Shown in pieces: positions 1-6,212 of a stretch of 11,989 bases of DNA; within the stretch, counting starts at the first letter, position 1; every line of letters begins with the position of its first letter. The notes beneath the pieces are model-generated. The model had not been told where the DNA came from and ran no database searches. It saw nothing but the letters and a program-made list of their open reading frames with translations. This DNA is from an uncultured Prevotella sp. Its GTDB lineage: Bacteria > Bacteroidota > Bacteroidia > Bacteroidales > Bacteroidaceae. A program made the translations under genes and the position numbers. The DNA is taken from positions 1-11,989 of the forward strand of contig CALZMK010000017.1 of the NCBI GenBank assembly GCA_945788545.1, written 5' to 3'.

Positions 1-608
1 TCATACTTTGCTGTATGCGTGGCGACGACAACCATGAAGAGAACCTGGAAACCGTAAGACTTGCCGCCGAATACCTTGACAAGGGTGTTGCAGCCATAGA
101 CATCGCCGGTGCTGAGGCTCTGTTCCCCACGTCAGGCTTTGCCGACCTCTTCCAGTTGGCAAAGGCAAACAACGTGCCATTCACCATCCATGCAGGTGAG
201 GCCGACGGTCCTGAGAGCGTGAAAGTAGCCCTTGACTACGGAACCAAGCGAATCGGTCACGGCGTGAGGTCAGCCGAAGACGCGTCACTGATGCAACGCC
301 TTTCCGACGAGGGAATAACATTGGAATGTTGCCCGACAAGTAATCTCAACACCGCCATCTTCCCAAACATATCACAGTATCCCTTCCGACTGTTCTTGGA
401 CAAGAAAGTGAAGTTTACAATCAACTCCGACAACATGGCAGTGTCAGCCACCAATGTAATCCGCGAGTTCCAGCTGCTCAACGACACTTTCCATCTTACC
501 ACCGGCGAAGTGAAGCAACTAATTATGAACAGCATAGACGCATCGTTCGCCCCGGAATCGCTGAAAGAGGAACTGCGGGCTAAAGTGAATAAGATGATTA
601 TTGATTAA
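1..608 (+). CDS. add: Adenosine deaminase, C-terminal part (5' end outside window)
   Basis: The enzyme hydrolyses adenosine or deoxyadenosine to inosine or deoxyinosine plus ammonia, in cytoplasmic purine salvage. The frame is open from base 3 and reads ILCCMRGDD before the first ATG at 15, so that ATG is internal and the true start lies to the left. The metal and catalytic motifs of the family are visible: FTIHAGEA at about 183-206 (zinc-ligand His and catalytic Glu), IGHGV (active-site His) at about 252-266, PTSN, and TINSDN at about 417-434 (zinc-ligand Asp). The residue after that Asp is Asn, where mammalian and E. coli enzymes have a second Asp. From memory, SDN/TDN is a common variant in other bacterial adenosine deaminases, so it need not mean loss of activity. 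The gene ends with TAA at 606-608 and converges on the next gene. Identification is firm; substrate preference (adenosine or a related nucleoside or base) is not certain. Confidence 0.93.
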   Translation, partial: ILCCMRGDDNHEENLETVRLAAEYLDKGVAAIDIAGAEALFPTSGFADLFQLAKANNVPFTIHAGEADGPESVKVALDYGTKRIGHGVRSAEDASLMQRLSDEGITLECCPTSNLNTAIFPNISQYPFRLFLDKKVKFTINSDNMAVSATNVIREFQLLNDTFHLTTGEVKQLIMNSIDASFAPESLKEELRAKVNKMIID

Positions 609-642
609 TGTTCGGTGCACAGCCATAGCCCCGAAGGGGAGA

Positions 643-682
643 CATAACACAGCACAGGGTTCACACCCTGTGCTGTGTTATG
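643..682. terminator. Perfect 18-bp hairpin between convergent genes
   Basis: Bases 643-660 and 665-682 are perfect reverse complements around a 4-base loop (tcac). The hairpin begins 34 bases after the add stop and 44 bases beyond the stop of the opposing gene, so it is placed to end transcripts from both sides. Neither side has a clear T-run, so it is an atypical intrinsic terminator and may instead protect mRNA 3' ends. A smaller cccc-gaa-gggg hairpin lies at 629-639, and a 5-bp one at 704-716. Confidence 0.6.
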
Positions 683-725
683 CCGCCCTTACATGGCTAC
701 CTAATTGACTTCGTCAACACTGCCG

Positions 726-3700
726 TCATCGTCTCGTCGTCGCAGAGGAAGGTAAGTGTATCTTTTTCTTTCCTCCTTCTATATACAAGCCTTTCACCTT
801 GTTTGACGGGAGTTTTCTTCCGCTGAGGTCGTAACATTCAGAAGAAGGCAGGGGAGTTGTAGTGATGTGGCTTACAGCAGTCTCCATGTCCTCCGTGATA
901 TTGAAGAATTCCTTCCATGTGTCAGCTTCCTTGTACGCATCGATGCTGCCTGTTGGCACATGCAGGGTGGCAGTGGTGAAGCTGGATTGGAATGGATAAT
1001 ACCCATAGAACTCAAGACAGTATGGCGGTGTAGAAGTCTTCAACGTAATATCAGTAAGGTTGGGACATTCCACGAATGCCAAAATACCAATGCTCGTCAA
1101 TGTGGATGGCAGCACGAGCTGCTCTATTGAGGGATTGTAATCGCTGCATCCGCCGTCAATGGTAATCACTCCCTCCGGAACAACCCTATGGGCATTGACA
1201 TCGTTGAACATCATCAGCAGGCGTGTCTTCTCCTTGTTGAAAAGCATGTTGTCCTCAATACAGAAATACTCATTGTCCTCACTGAGAGAGACACTCTCCA
1301 AGCAACAGAACAAGAAAGCTCCGTCGCCAATCTCACGGATGCCCTTAGGCAGCACGATGGAACTTGAGCCATTCCAATCCATAATTCCGTAGAAAGCCAG
1401 AGGACCTATCTCCTCCAATGTCTCAGGCAGGACGTTGCTATCCATACGGATAAACATCGACGGGGTATAGAATGCCATTTCTGAAACAGTCACAATGCTT
1501 GCGGGAAGATGCACTGTCTCGATCGAGGGCATATTTCCGAATGCATATTCGCCGATAGAAGTGATGCCGTCTGGAAGAATTACCTTATTCAAGCCCGTCT
1601 TGACGAAGGCATAACGGGCTATCGTCTTGAGAGATTCGGGGAAATTCACCTCGGTGAGTGATGAGCAATTGCCAAACAATGCTTCAGGCACCTTGACAAG
1701 TGTCTCGGGCAGCCGTGCCGACTCCAACGCCGTGCAGCCATAGAAGGTGTATTCCTCCAACGATGTCACCGTGGAAGGAATAACGACAGACGTCAATGCC
1801 GTGTTATCCCAAAATGCCTCGCGGCTCACCTGTGTGACCGTGTATTCCTTGCCGTCGTGGGTTACAGACGACGGGATGACGATATCGCCCTTATACTCAT
1901 GACCTTCCGGGGCTGTGACTACCTTCACGGTATTGGTGGATAAGCAACTAAAATAAATGCCGTCAACCTCAAAAACGGTGCTACTGACATCCAAATCCTC
2001 CACAATGTTCTTGAATTTTCCGAATTCCGCATCTTGGCAGAAAGTCTCTTTCCAACCAATCGGAACATGAAGCGTGACTGTGTCGAAGTTCACACCGTCC
2101 AAGGCGCCTGCTAACATTGTGGGCATTGTCTCGAAGGGCGCATAGAGGTCAGTCAGAGCCGTCATGTTGACAAAGAAACCATATTCCATAGACGACAATC
2201 TCTGAGGAAGGGTAATCTTCCTTAGTCGTGGGTTATAATACTCCATCCCACGGCCGTATATGCAGAGATAATCTTTGGGGAATATCAACTCTTCCAGATA
2301 TGGCAATGACCTGACGTGATATTCCACAACCGAATTCTCACTGTATGACATATCTAACCTGCGTAGATTGACAATCGTGGACTCCAGTACTCTATAGTCG
2401 CCTCTTAAGCTCTCTGCGCCGTTAAGCGTCAAACCCACAATGACATCGGGATTGACCTCCATGTCGTTTATTGCGTCCTGGGCGGTATAGTCCTCGGTGA
2501 GATCCATGGTGTAGTTCTCCACAAGCTCGTCTTCGCCATACGTCTTCACAACGATGCTTACCGGTGTGGGAGATATAAAGGTATAAGTATAGCTATAGGT
2601 ATTGCCGTCGATTTTTTTCGGACAGAGGTTCTCTGTCCTGTCGCCTTCCACTATCTTTGTCTGTTGCAAGGCAGTGCCTTCGGGCACCTGTATCGTGAAC
2701 TGACGAGCGAACCTCAGTATGGGATTGCCGTCATAGAGATACCCGTCCGACACGGACTGATAAGTCACACCCTCGGGAACATCTATCGTGAGCGACGCAT
2801 GCGGGGGCACATGTCCTGTGGCAGGAAGGTTCCACACGGCATTGTCCCTCATGGTGTTCACAATCTTCCAGTATTTGTCGTCCTTCTCCTTTGCCACAAA
2901 ACACAGTCTGTCGCCTTCTGCGGCATCTATGGTGGAAGTACATTCTATGGTTTCACAATTTCCGTGGTAACCGTAGGGCTTACACTCAGAAAGCAGTTCC
3001 CTTACCTTGAATTTGCTATCGACCAGTGCAGCTCTCGCCTCGAAATTCTCTTCCCTTCCACCGCAACCGATTCCCGGCTGTCGAACAGTAAACGGGACTC
3101 CAGCCTTAATGTTTTCATGTGTGGCTATAAGGTCGGAGTCGTTAGTGTATTGTCCGCTTTGGTATGCCGGTGAATAGAGCACGTCGGTCTTGTTGGGGGT
3201 TATGCCGACAATAAACTTTGGTTCGCTCCCAAATTCAAGTCCCGAGTTGTTGAGATTGTCCAGCGAATAATATCCGTTGCCCTCGCCGTTGCGACACCAG
3301 TTGATATGGAACACGTCACCTTTATAGCCGTCAACCACAAAGGCATGGTATTGGACATTCGATTTCTTGAACAGCACCAAGCCTATGACTGGCCTTCCCT
3401 CGTCAATCTCTTTTTTCAGTAAGGCATAGCCGTTATCCTTGACATCGTCATATTCTTTGTTGCGGATAGTGGGCATATACTTAAAGTAGCCGATAAGTGC
3501 AGGAGGCAGTAGCCTTTCGTCAATATAGGTCATTGACGAATGGAATTTGCTGTTGGCAGCTACGGCACACTTATAGAACAGGTCTGCCATGACATCGGCT
3601 TGCGCCTCGGTGCAGTTGGTGATGTCCTCGGGCATAGCGTTCCAGTCGAACGATGTCGATTCGAAATCCACACTGTGGTCAGTCTCGCTCTTTGAGTCAT

Positions 3701-3914
3701 GATAACTGTGAGTGCCGGTGCCTTGCAGCGGCCACTGGTAATAGTTCATCACTATGCTCATAGCCACGGCGGCGGTTCCCGCCACCATACCATCGGGGCA
3801 ATACTTGTTTGTCTCATCCGTCATTCCCCAGTCAACTGTCTTCAGCAGTTTCTGGGCCATCGCGCCATGTGATACTATGGCTGCCAAAATAATGCTAGTA
3901 ATAATTTTTTTCAT
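726..3914 (-). CDS. Secreted C10 (streptopain-like) protease-domain protein with BspA-type LRRs; probable pseudoprotease
   Basis: The start is placed at 3914 (MKKIITSIILAAIVSHGAMAQ, a typical signal peptide). The frame stays open to 3983, but that extension would cover the promoter. The protein has 1062 residues. Residues about 22-240 match peptidase family C10 (SpeB/interpain): MNYYQWPLQGTGTHSY, then YHAFVVDGY with the catalytic-type His190, then FHINW (205-206). The nucleophile position, normally GCVATA, reads GTAAVA with Thr47 (codon 3774-3776), and the usual WGWGG loop reads WCRNG. No inhibitory propeptide precedes the domain. Residues about 250-480 look beta-rich and are not assigned. 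LRR_5/BspA-type repeats follow at about 490-640 and 650-1005, with motifs such as LTSVVIPSTVTSLEEYTF and closing TLHVP...W..F.NI.ED units. The end (729-836) carries YDLSGRKL...KGLYIEGGKKKI, shared with the giant LRR gene. It is probably a surface or secreted binding protein. Confidence 0.88.
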   Translation of the reverse strand: MKKIITSIILAAIVSHGAMAQKLLKTVDWGMTDETNKYCPDGMVAGTAAVAMSIVMNYYQWPLQGTGTHSYHDSKSETDHSVDFESTSFDWNAMPEDITNCTEAQADVMADLFYKCAVAANSKFHSSMTYIDERLLPPALIGYFKYMPTIRNKEYDDVKDNGYALLKKEIDEGRPVIGLVLFKKSNVQYHAFVVDGYKGDVFHINWCRNGEGNGYYSLDNLNNSGLEFGSEPKFIVGITPNKTDVLYSPAYQSGQYTNDSDLIATHENIKAGVPFTVRQPGIGCGGREENFEARAALVDSKFKVRELLSECKPYGYHGNCETIECTSTIDAAEGDRLCFVAKEKDDKYWKIVNTMRDNAVWNLPATGHVPPHASLTIDVPEGVTYQSVSDGYLYDGNPILRFARQFTIQVPEGTALQQTKIVEGDRTENLCPKKIDGNTYSYTYTFISPTPVSIVVKTYGEDELVENYTMDLTEDYTAQDAINDMEVNPDVIVGLTLNGAESLRGDYRVLESTIVNLRRLDMSYSENSVVEYHVRSLPYLEELIFPKDYLCIYGRGMEYYNPRLRKITLPQRLSSMEYGFFVNMTALTDLYAPFETMPTMLAGALDGVNFDTVTLHVPIGWKETFCQDAEFGKFKNIVEDLDVSSTVFEVDGIYFSCLSTNTVKVVTAPEGHEYKGDIVIPSSVTHDGKEYTVTQVSREAFWDNTALTSVVIPSTVTSLEEYTFYGCTALESARLPETLVKVPEALFGNCSSLTEVNFPESLKTIARYAFVKTGLNKVILPDGITSIGEYAFGNMPSIETVHLPASIVTVSEMAFYTPSMFIRMDSNVLPETLEEIGPLAFYGIMDWNGSSSIVLPKGIREIGDGAFLFCCLESVSLSEDNEYFCIEDNMLFNKEKTRLLMMFNDVNAHRVVPEGVITIDGGCSDYNPSIEQLVLPSTLTSIGILAFVECPNLTDITLKTSTPPYCLEFYGYYPFQSSFTTATLHVPTGSIDAYKEADTWKEFFNITEDMETAVSHITTTPLPSSECYDLSGRKLPSNKVKGLYIEGGKKKIHLPSSATTRR

Positions 3915-3929
3915 AATCAATTTGTATAT

Positions 3930-3941
3930 AATTCGCGAATT
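3930..3941. promoter_or_regulatory. 12-bp palindrome in the leader of the C10/LRR gene
   Basis: AATTCGCGAATT is a perfect palindrome. It lies 16 bases upstream of the chosen start codon and just downstream of the -7 box, about where transcription would begin. It could be an operator for a dimeric regulator. With no second copy in the window this is inference only. Confidence 0.35.
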
Positions 3942-3947
3942 TCTCTG

Positions 3948-3955
3948 CAAAATTA
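3948..3955 (-). promoter_or_regulatory. Bacteroidetes -7 box of the C10/LRR gene
   Basis: The minus strand reads TAATTTTG, a full match to the Bacteroidetes -7 consensus TAnnTTTG, ending 33 bases before the ATG. No TTTG box lies at the usual 19-20 bp upstream; the nearest similar triplet, TTG inside the first iterated repeat, is about 25 bp away. The promoter may therefore need an activator acting through the repeats immediately upstream. Confidence 0.5.
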
Positions 3956-3968
3956 CGAAAAAGAAATG

Positions 3969-4042
3969 AAAGTCACTTGTCAATAAAGAAATCTTTCGGT
4001 CAATAAAGAATTTTTTTAGTCAATAAAGAAAAAAGTGACTTT
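3969..4042. repeat. Three 12-bp iterons on an exact 20-bp period, bracketed by a 10-bp inverted repeat
   Basis: The 12-mer GTCAATAAAGAA occurs without mismatch at 3979-3990, 3999-4010 and 4019-4030. Start-to-start distance is 20 bp both times, close to two helical turns, and the 8-base spacers differ (atctttcg, then T7 plus A). The block is bracketed by AAAGTCACTT (3969-3978) and its exact reverse complement AAGTGACTTT (4033-4042). It lies just upstream of the -7 box of the C10/LRR gene and reads TTCTTTATTGAC in that gene's direction. Same-face spacing is typical of an array of sites for one DNA-binding protein, so an operator is the best guess. The right-hand copy also overlaps the T-rich tail of the preceding terminator. 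Confidence 0.65.
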
Positions 4043-4064
4043 TCGCGGCGGAAAAGCCACTTTT
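4025..4064 (-). terminator. Intrinsic terminator of the ATPase/PD-(D/E)XK gene
   Basis: Read on the minus strand, arms 4064-4051 and 4044-4031 pair over 14 positions, with one G-U pair and a 6-base loop, followed by a T-rich run (TTTTTTCTTTATT). The hairpin begins 18 bases after the TAA of the gene ending at 4083. It also separates that gene from the promoter of the C10/LRR gene downstream. Confidence 0.75.
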
Positions 4065-4082
4065 ATATCCTGTTTCTTGCCA

Positions 4083-5867
4083 TTACAATTGTTTTTTCGT
4101 GGGGGCAATTTCATCGCATGCCACCATCTCTACTCCTCTATATACTACATATACTTTGTGGAGGATGGTATGACCGATATTGTCATTCACGTTCATCGTC
4201 TCGGCATAGCGGCATACTTGCGCCTCGGCCTTTTTCACGGCTGCCTTTACTTCCGACTCCGTCGCATTACTCTTCAGATATTTCAGCTCGATGATATATG
4301 AATGTTCCATGTCCTTGAATATCTCGCACCTCGGACGGAGGAAGACATCGGCATAGCCGTTCTGGTTGTCAAGCTCGGAGATGGGACGGTAGAAGCGGCA
4401 CTGACTCGTAAGGGCGAGGGTGAAACCATGCACGAAAGCCTCGCCTTTCTGACGGTCGCGCTGGGAGGAAAAGGTGTAGATACAGTCGGCTATATACTGG
4501 AAGAAGGGTTTGAATTCGCCGCGGTATGCCATAAATTTCTCTTTCGTCCTGATGTCCGAACTGTCAAACGTCAAGTCATTTTCTTTATATGTATCGAGCA
4601 GATATGAGAAAATCTGCTCACGCACAACCTCATTTGGAATAACGAATTTTGTGTCGCCCATATCTGTATCTCCTATTGTCACCAATCCGAAATAGTAAAG
4701 CAGACTGACGAAGTTGTCGTTATTGGCAATATCCTCTGCCGGGAATCCCTCCTTCAGTTCCCCAGTCACGTAGCCTTCTGACACCAATGCCTGGATGATG
4801 GAGGCATCATGGGCAAACTCCTTGTCCTTGCGTATGAGCATACGCAACTTCTCATAGTCAACGCGGATGTTCTCATCAAGCATCCTCTTGGGCAATCGAC
4901 ACCTGCTGCCTATATATTTATAAAGGAACGAGAGAACCATATTGGAGTTGTACATCGTTGTCTCTCCGTAGGCGTCTTCCGAAAAACAATAATTGTCATA
5001 ATATGGCTTCATTATCTCGATGAGTTCATCAATGGTGTGATTGAACTCATAATGCTGCGAATAGTATGTCAGCATCTCGCGTACCTCTTCTTCGGTGAAG
5101 CCCACCATCTGGTTGAAGCCATAATCGAGGGAGTAGTTGGTGCCGATGTTGAAGCCACTGGTGAGGTCGTCGAGGGTCACGGGACTTACACCGGTGATGA
5201 AGACGCGCCCAATGGACGAGTCTGTTCCTGCCTTTATCGTGTCGAAGAACGTGCGCAGGTAGCCGGTGCCGTGAGTCTCGCCCTTGTATTCATCAAGGCG
5301 TGCGGCATCCGAGAGGATATGATTGGTGAAGTGGTCATACTCGTCGATGAAGAGATAGATTTTCAAGTCAGCCTTATCACACACATCATTTATGTAGTCC
5401 AACTGTGCCACACATCCGCTCTTCTTATTCAGTTCATCCTTAACACCTTCTGGCAAAAGTCTGGCATAAGTGTCGCAAAAAGAATTAAAGCGAGTATTGC
5501 AATGTTCATCCAGCGCGCTTCGATAATTGCCCAAGTCGGCATTCACCACAGCGAAGTTGAGATATATTATCAGATACTTGTTGTGATTGGGTGTCGGATG
5601 TTGCCCGATATACAGGTCGCCATACAGTCTCTCAAACTTAGGAGCCTGGTTGATGTCATAATAATGACGGAGCATAGACATAGTGAGGCTCTTGCCGAAA
5701 CGGCGGGGGCGGATGAAGAAAAAGTACTTGTTGGCTCTCTCCACCTTTTCTATATATCTTGTCTTATCGACATAGTAGCAGTTGTCTTCGCGCACAGCCA
5801 CGAAGTTCATCATACCATAAGGTATGCGCTTTGCCTCTTCCTTTACTGTTTTTTCTTCCATAACCAT
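4083..5867 (-). CDS. AAA-ATPase-like protein with C-terminal PD-(D/E)XK nuclease-type domain
   Basis: This 594-residue protein matches the family combining an AAA-ATPase_like domain with a PDDEXK_9 domain, which is very abundant in Bacteroidales and has no established function. The N-terminal part has IPYGMMNF and YYVDKTRYIE, then a Walker A-like FIRPRRFGKS (51-60, lacking the canonical GxxxxGK glycine), Walker B YLFIDEYD (171-178) and FITGVSPV (223-230). The C-terminal part shows the PD-(D/E)XK core: GYADVFL with Asp507, then IIELKY with Glu527 and Lys529, followed by an amphipathic helix with Gln550. Both sets of key residues are present, so the protein looks intact. The ATG at 5867 is chosen; a second ATG two codons later is equally possible. 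It has its own promoter and terminator, so it appears to be a single-gene unit. Such genes are often multicopy. Defence or mobile-element roles have been suggested for nuclease-ATPase fusions, but nothing here proves one. Confidence 0.9.
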   Translation of the reverse strand: MVMEEKTVKEEAKRIPYGMMNFVAVREDNCYYVDKTRYIEKVERANKYFFFIRPRRFGKSLTMSMLRHYYDINQAPKFERLYGDLYIGQHPTPNHNKYLIIYLNFAVVNADLGNYRSALDEHCNTRFNSFCDTYARLLPEGVKDELNKKSGCVAQLDYINDVCDKADLKIYLFIDEYDHFTNHILSDAARLDEYKGETHGTGYLRTFFDTIKAGTDSSIGRVFITGVSPVTLDDLTSGFNIGTNYSLDYGFNQMVGFTEEEVREMLTYYSQHYEFNHTIDELIEIMKPYYDNYCFSEDAYGETTMYNSNMVLSFLYKYIGSRCRLPKRMLDENIRVDYEKLRMLIRKDKEFAHDASIIQALVSEGYVTGELKEGFPAEDIANNDNFVSLLYYFGLVTIGDTDMGDTKFVIPNEVVREQIFSYLLDTYKENDLTFDSSDIRTKEKFMAYRGEFKPFFQYIADCIYTFSSQRDRQKGEAFVHGFTLALTSQCRFYRPISELDNQNGYADVFLRPRCEIFKDMEHSYIIELKYLKSNATESEVKAAVKKAEAQVCRYAETMNVNDNIGHTILHKVYVVYRGVEMVACDEIAPTKKQL

Positions 5868-5888
5868 GATGATTACATTGTTCGGCTG

Positions 5889-5920
5889 TAAAGTTAATCA
5901 TTTCATTTCATTTCTCCAAA
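5889..5920 (-). promoter_or_regulatory. Promoter of the ATPase/PD-(D/E)XK gene
   Basis: On the minus strand TTTG (5917-5920) is followed after exactly 20 bases by TAACTTTA (5889-5896). This is one mismatch from the Bacteroidetes TTTG-N19/20-TAnnTTTG consensus and ends 21 bases before the start codon. The spacer contains three copies of a 5-base unit (ATTTC on the plus strand, 5900-5914). Confidence 0.55.
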
Positions 5921-5943
5921 CAAATCGGGCGTTTTTTATAAAA

Positions 5944-6141
5944 GGTAGGTTCTATTAATTACAATTCTCTATTGAATTACTGCATTTTGCCCCAAGGCAA
6001 AAGCTGCGGTCTTTCACTCTCTCTCCGGCATCTTTCTTCGTAAGGTATTGCACCATAGCTCGCTATGCTGCTTCACCCTTACAAAGAAATCTGCTCGGAG
6101 ATAGAGCAAAATCCCATCAAAGCTAATTTATAGAACCTACC
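5944..6141. mobile_element. 198-bp foldback element with 17-bp inverted ends (MITE-like candidate), non-coding
   Basis: The ends GGTAGGTTCTATTAATT (5944-5960) and AATTTATAGAACCTACC (6125-6141) are reverse complements with one mismatch. The interior also folds. TTTTGCC/GGCAAAA lies at 5985-6002. A long central hairpin spans about 6017-6106, in which 6033-6045 pairs with 6077-6089 (12 of 13), and CATAGC/GCTATG (6054-6067) forms the tip. AAAA flanks both sides (5940-5943, 6142-6145), which could be a target duplication but is low in complexity. No credible reading frame is present. The element sits between the terminator of the lipoprotein gene and the promoter of the ATPase gene. Termini plus internal foldback suggest a miniature transposable element or a repeated intergenic palindrome; a structured RNA is possible. 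Confidence 0.5.
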
Positions 6142-6146
6142 AAAAC

Positions 6147-6188
6147 AAATCCGCGCAACGTCTCATCGATAAGTCGTTGCGCGGATTT
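6147..6188 (-). terminator. Intrinsic terminator of the lipoprotein gene
   Basis: Bases 6147-6160 and 6175-6188 form a perfect 14-bp stem (AAATCCGCGCAACG and its complement) with a 14-base loop. On the minus strand the GC-rich stem ends in GGATTTGTTTTGG, a short T-rich tail. It begins 24 bases after the stop of the lipoprotein gene. Confidence 0.75.
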
Positions 6189-6193
6189 AATTT

Positions 6194-6207
6194 CTAATTC
6201 CTAATTC
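6194..6207. repeat. Tandem CTAATTC heptamer, 3' of the lipoprotein gene
   Basis: CTAATTC occurs twice in tandem (6194-6200, 6201-6207), preceded by a degenerate copy. It lies immediately after the stop codon of the lipoprotein gene. A related CTAATTC/CTAATTA sequence occurs at 6859-6880, right after the stop of the giant LRR gene. Confidence 0.5.
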
Positions 6208-6212
6208 TCATA

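Noticed and set aside
15..17. ATG at 15 as start of adenosine deaminase
   Set aside because: The frame is open upstream with family-like residues (ILCC), and the N-terminal zinc-binding HxH motif is missing, so the gene is cut by the window edge.
418..435. SDN in place of TDD in adenosine deaminase as an inactivating change
   Set aside because: The zinc-ligand Asp is retained, and Asn at the next position is, from memory, common in bacterial members.
2664..3173. A 169-codon plus-strand frame opposite the C10/LRR gene
   Set aside because: It is antisense to a confident coding region, with no family resemblance and no start context.
3915..3983. N-terminal extension of the C10/LRR protein (MTSDFHFFF...)
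   Set aside because: It precedes a clear signal peptide starting at 3914 and would translate through the -7 box and the palindrome.
3979..4030. CRISPR array
   Set aside because: Repeats are only 12 bp with 8-base spacers and three copies, far from CRISPR dimensions, and no cas gene is present.
3979..4030. Replication origin iterons
   Set aside because: There is no replication initiator gene nearby, and the array is placed at a promoter; operator use is simpler.
4083..5867. A new defence system built around the ATPase/nuclease fusion
   Set aside because: The family is widespread in Bacteroidales, the gene stands alone with its own promoter and terminator, and no partner gene suggests a defence island.
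4809..5891. A 360-codon open frame on the plus strand opposite the ATPase/PD-(D/E)XK gene
   Set aside because: It lies almost entirely antisense to a well-supported gene, has no recognisable domain, and its openness follows from codon bias of the real gene.
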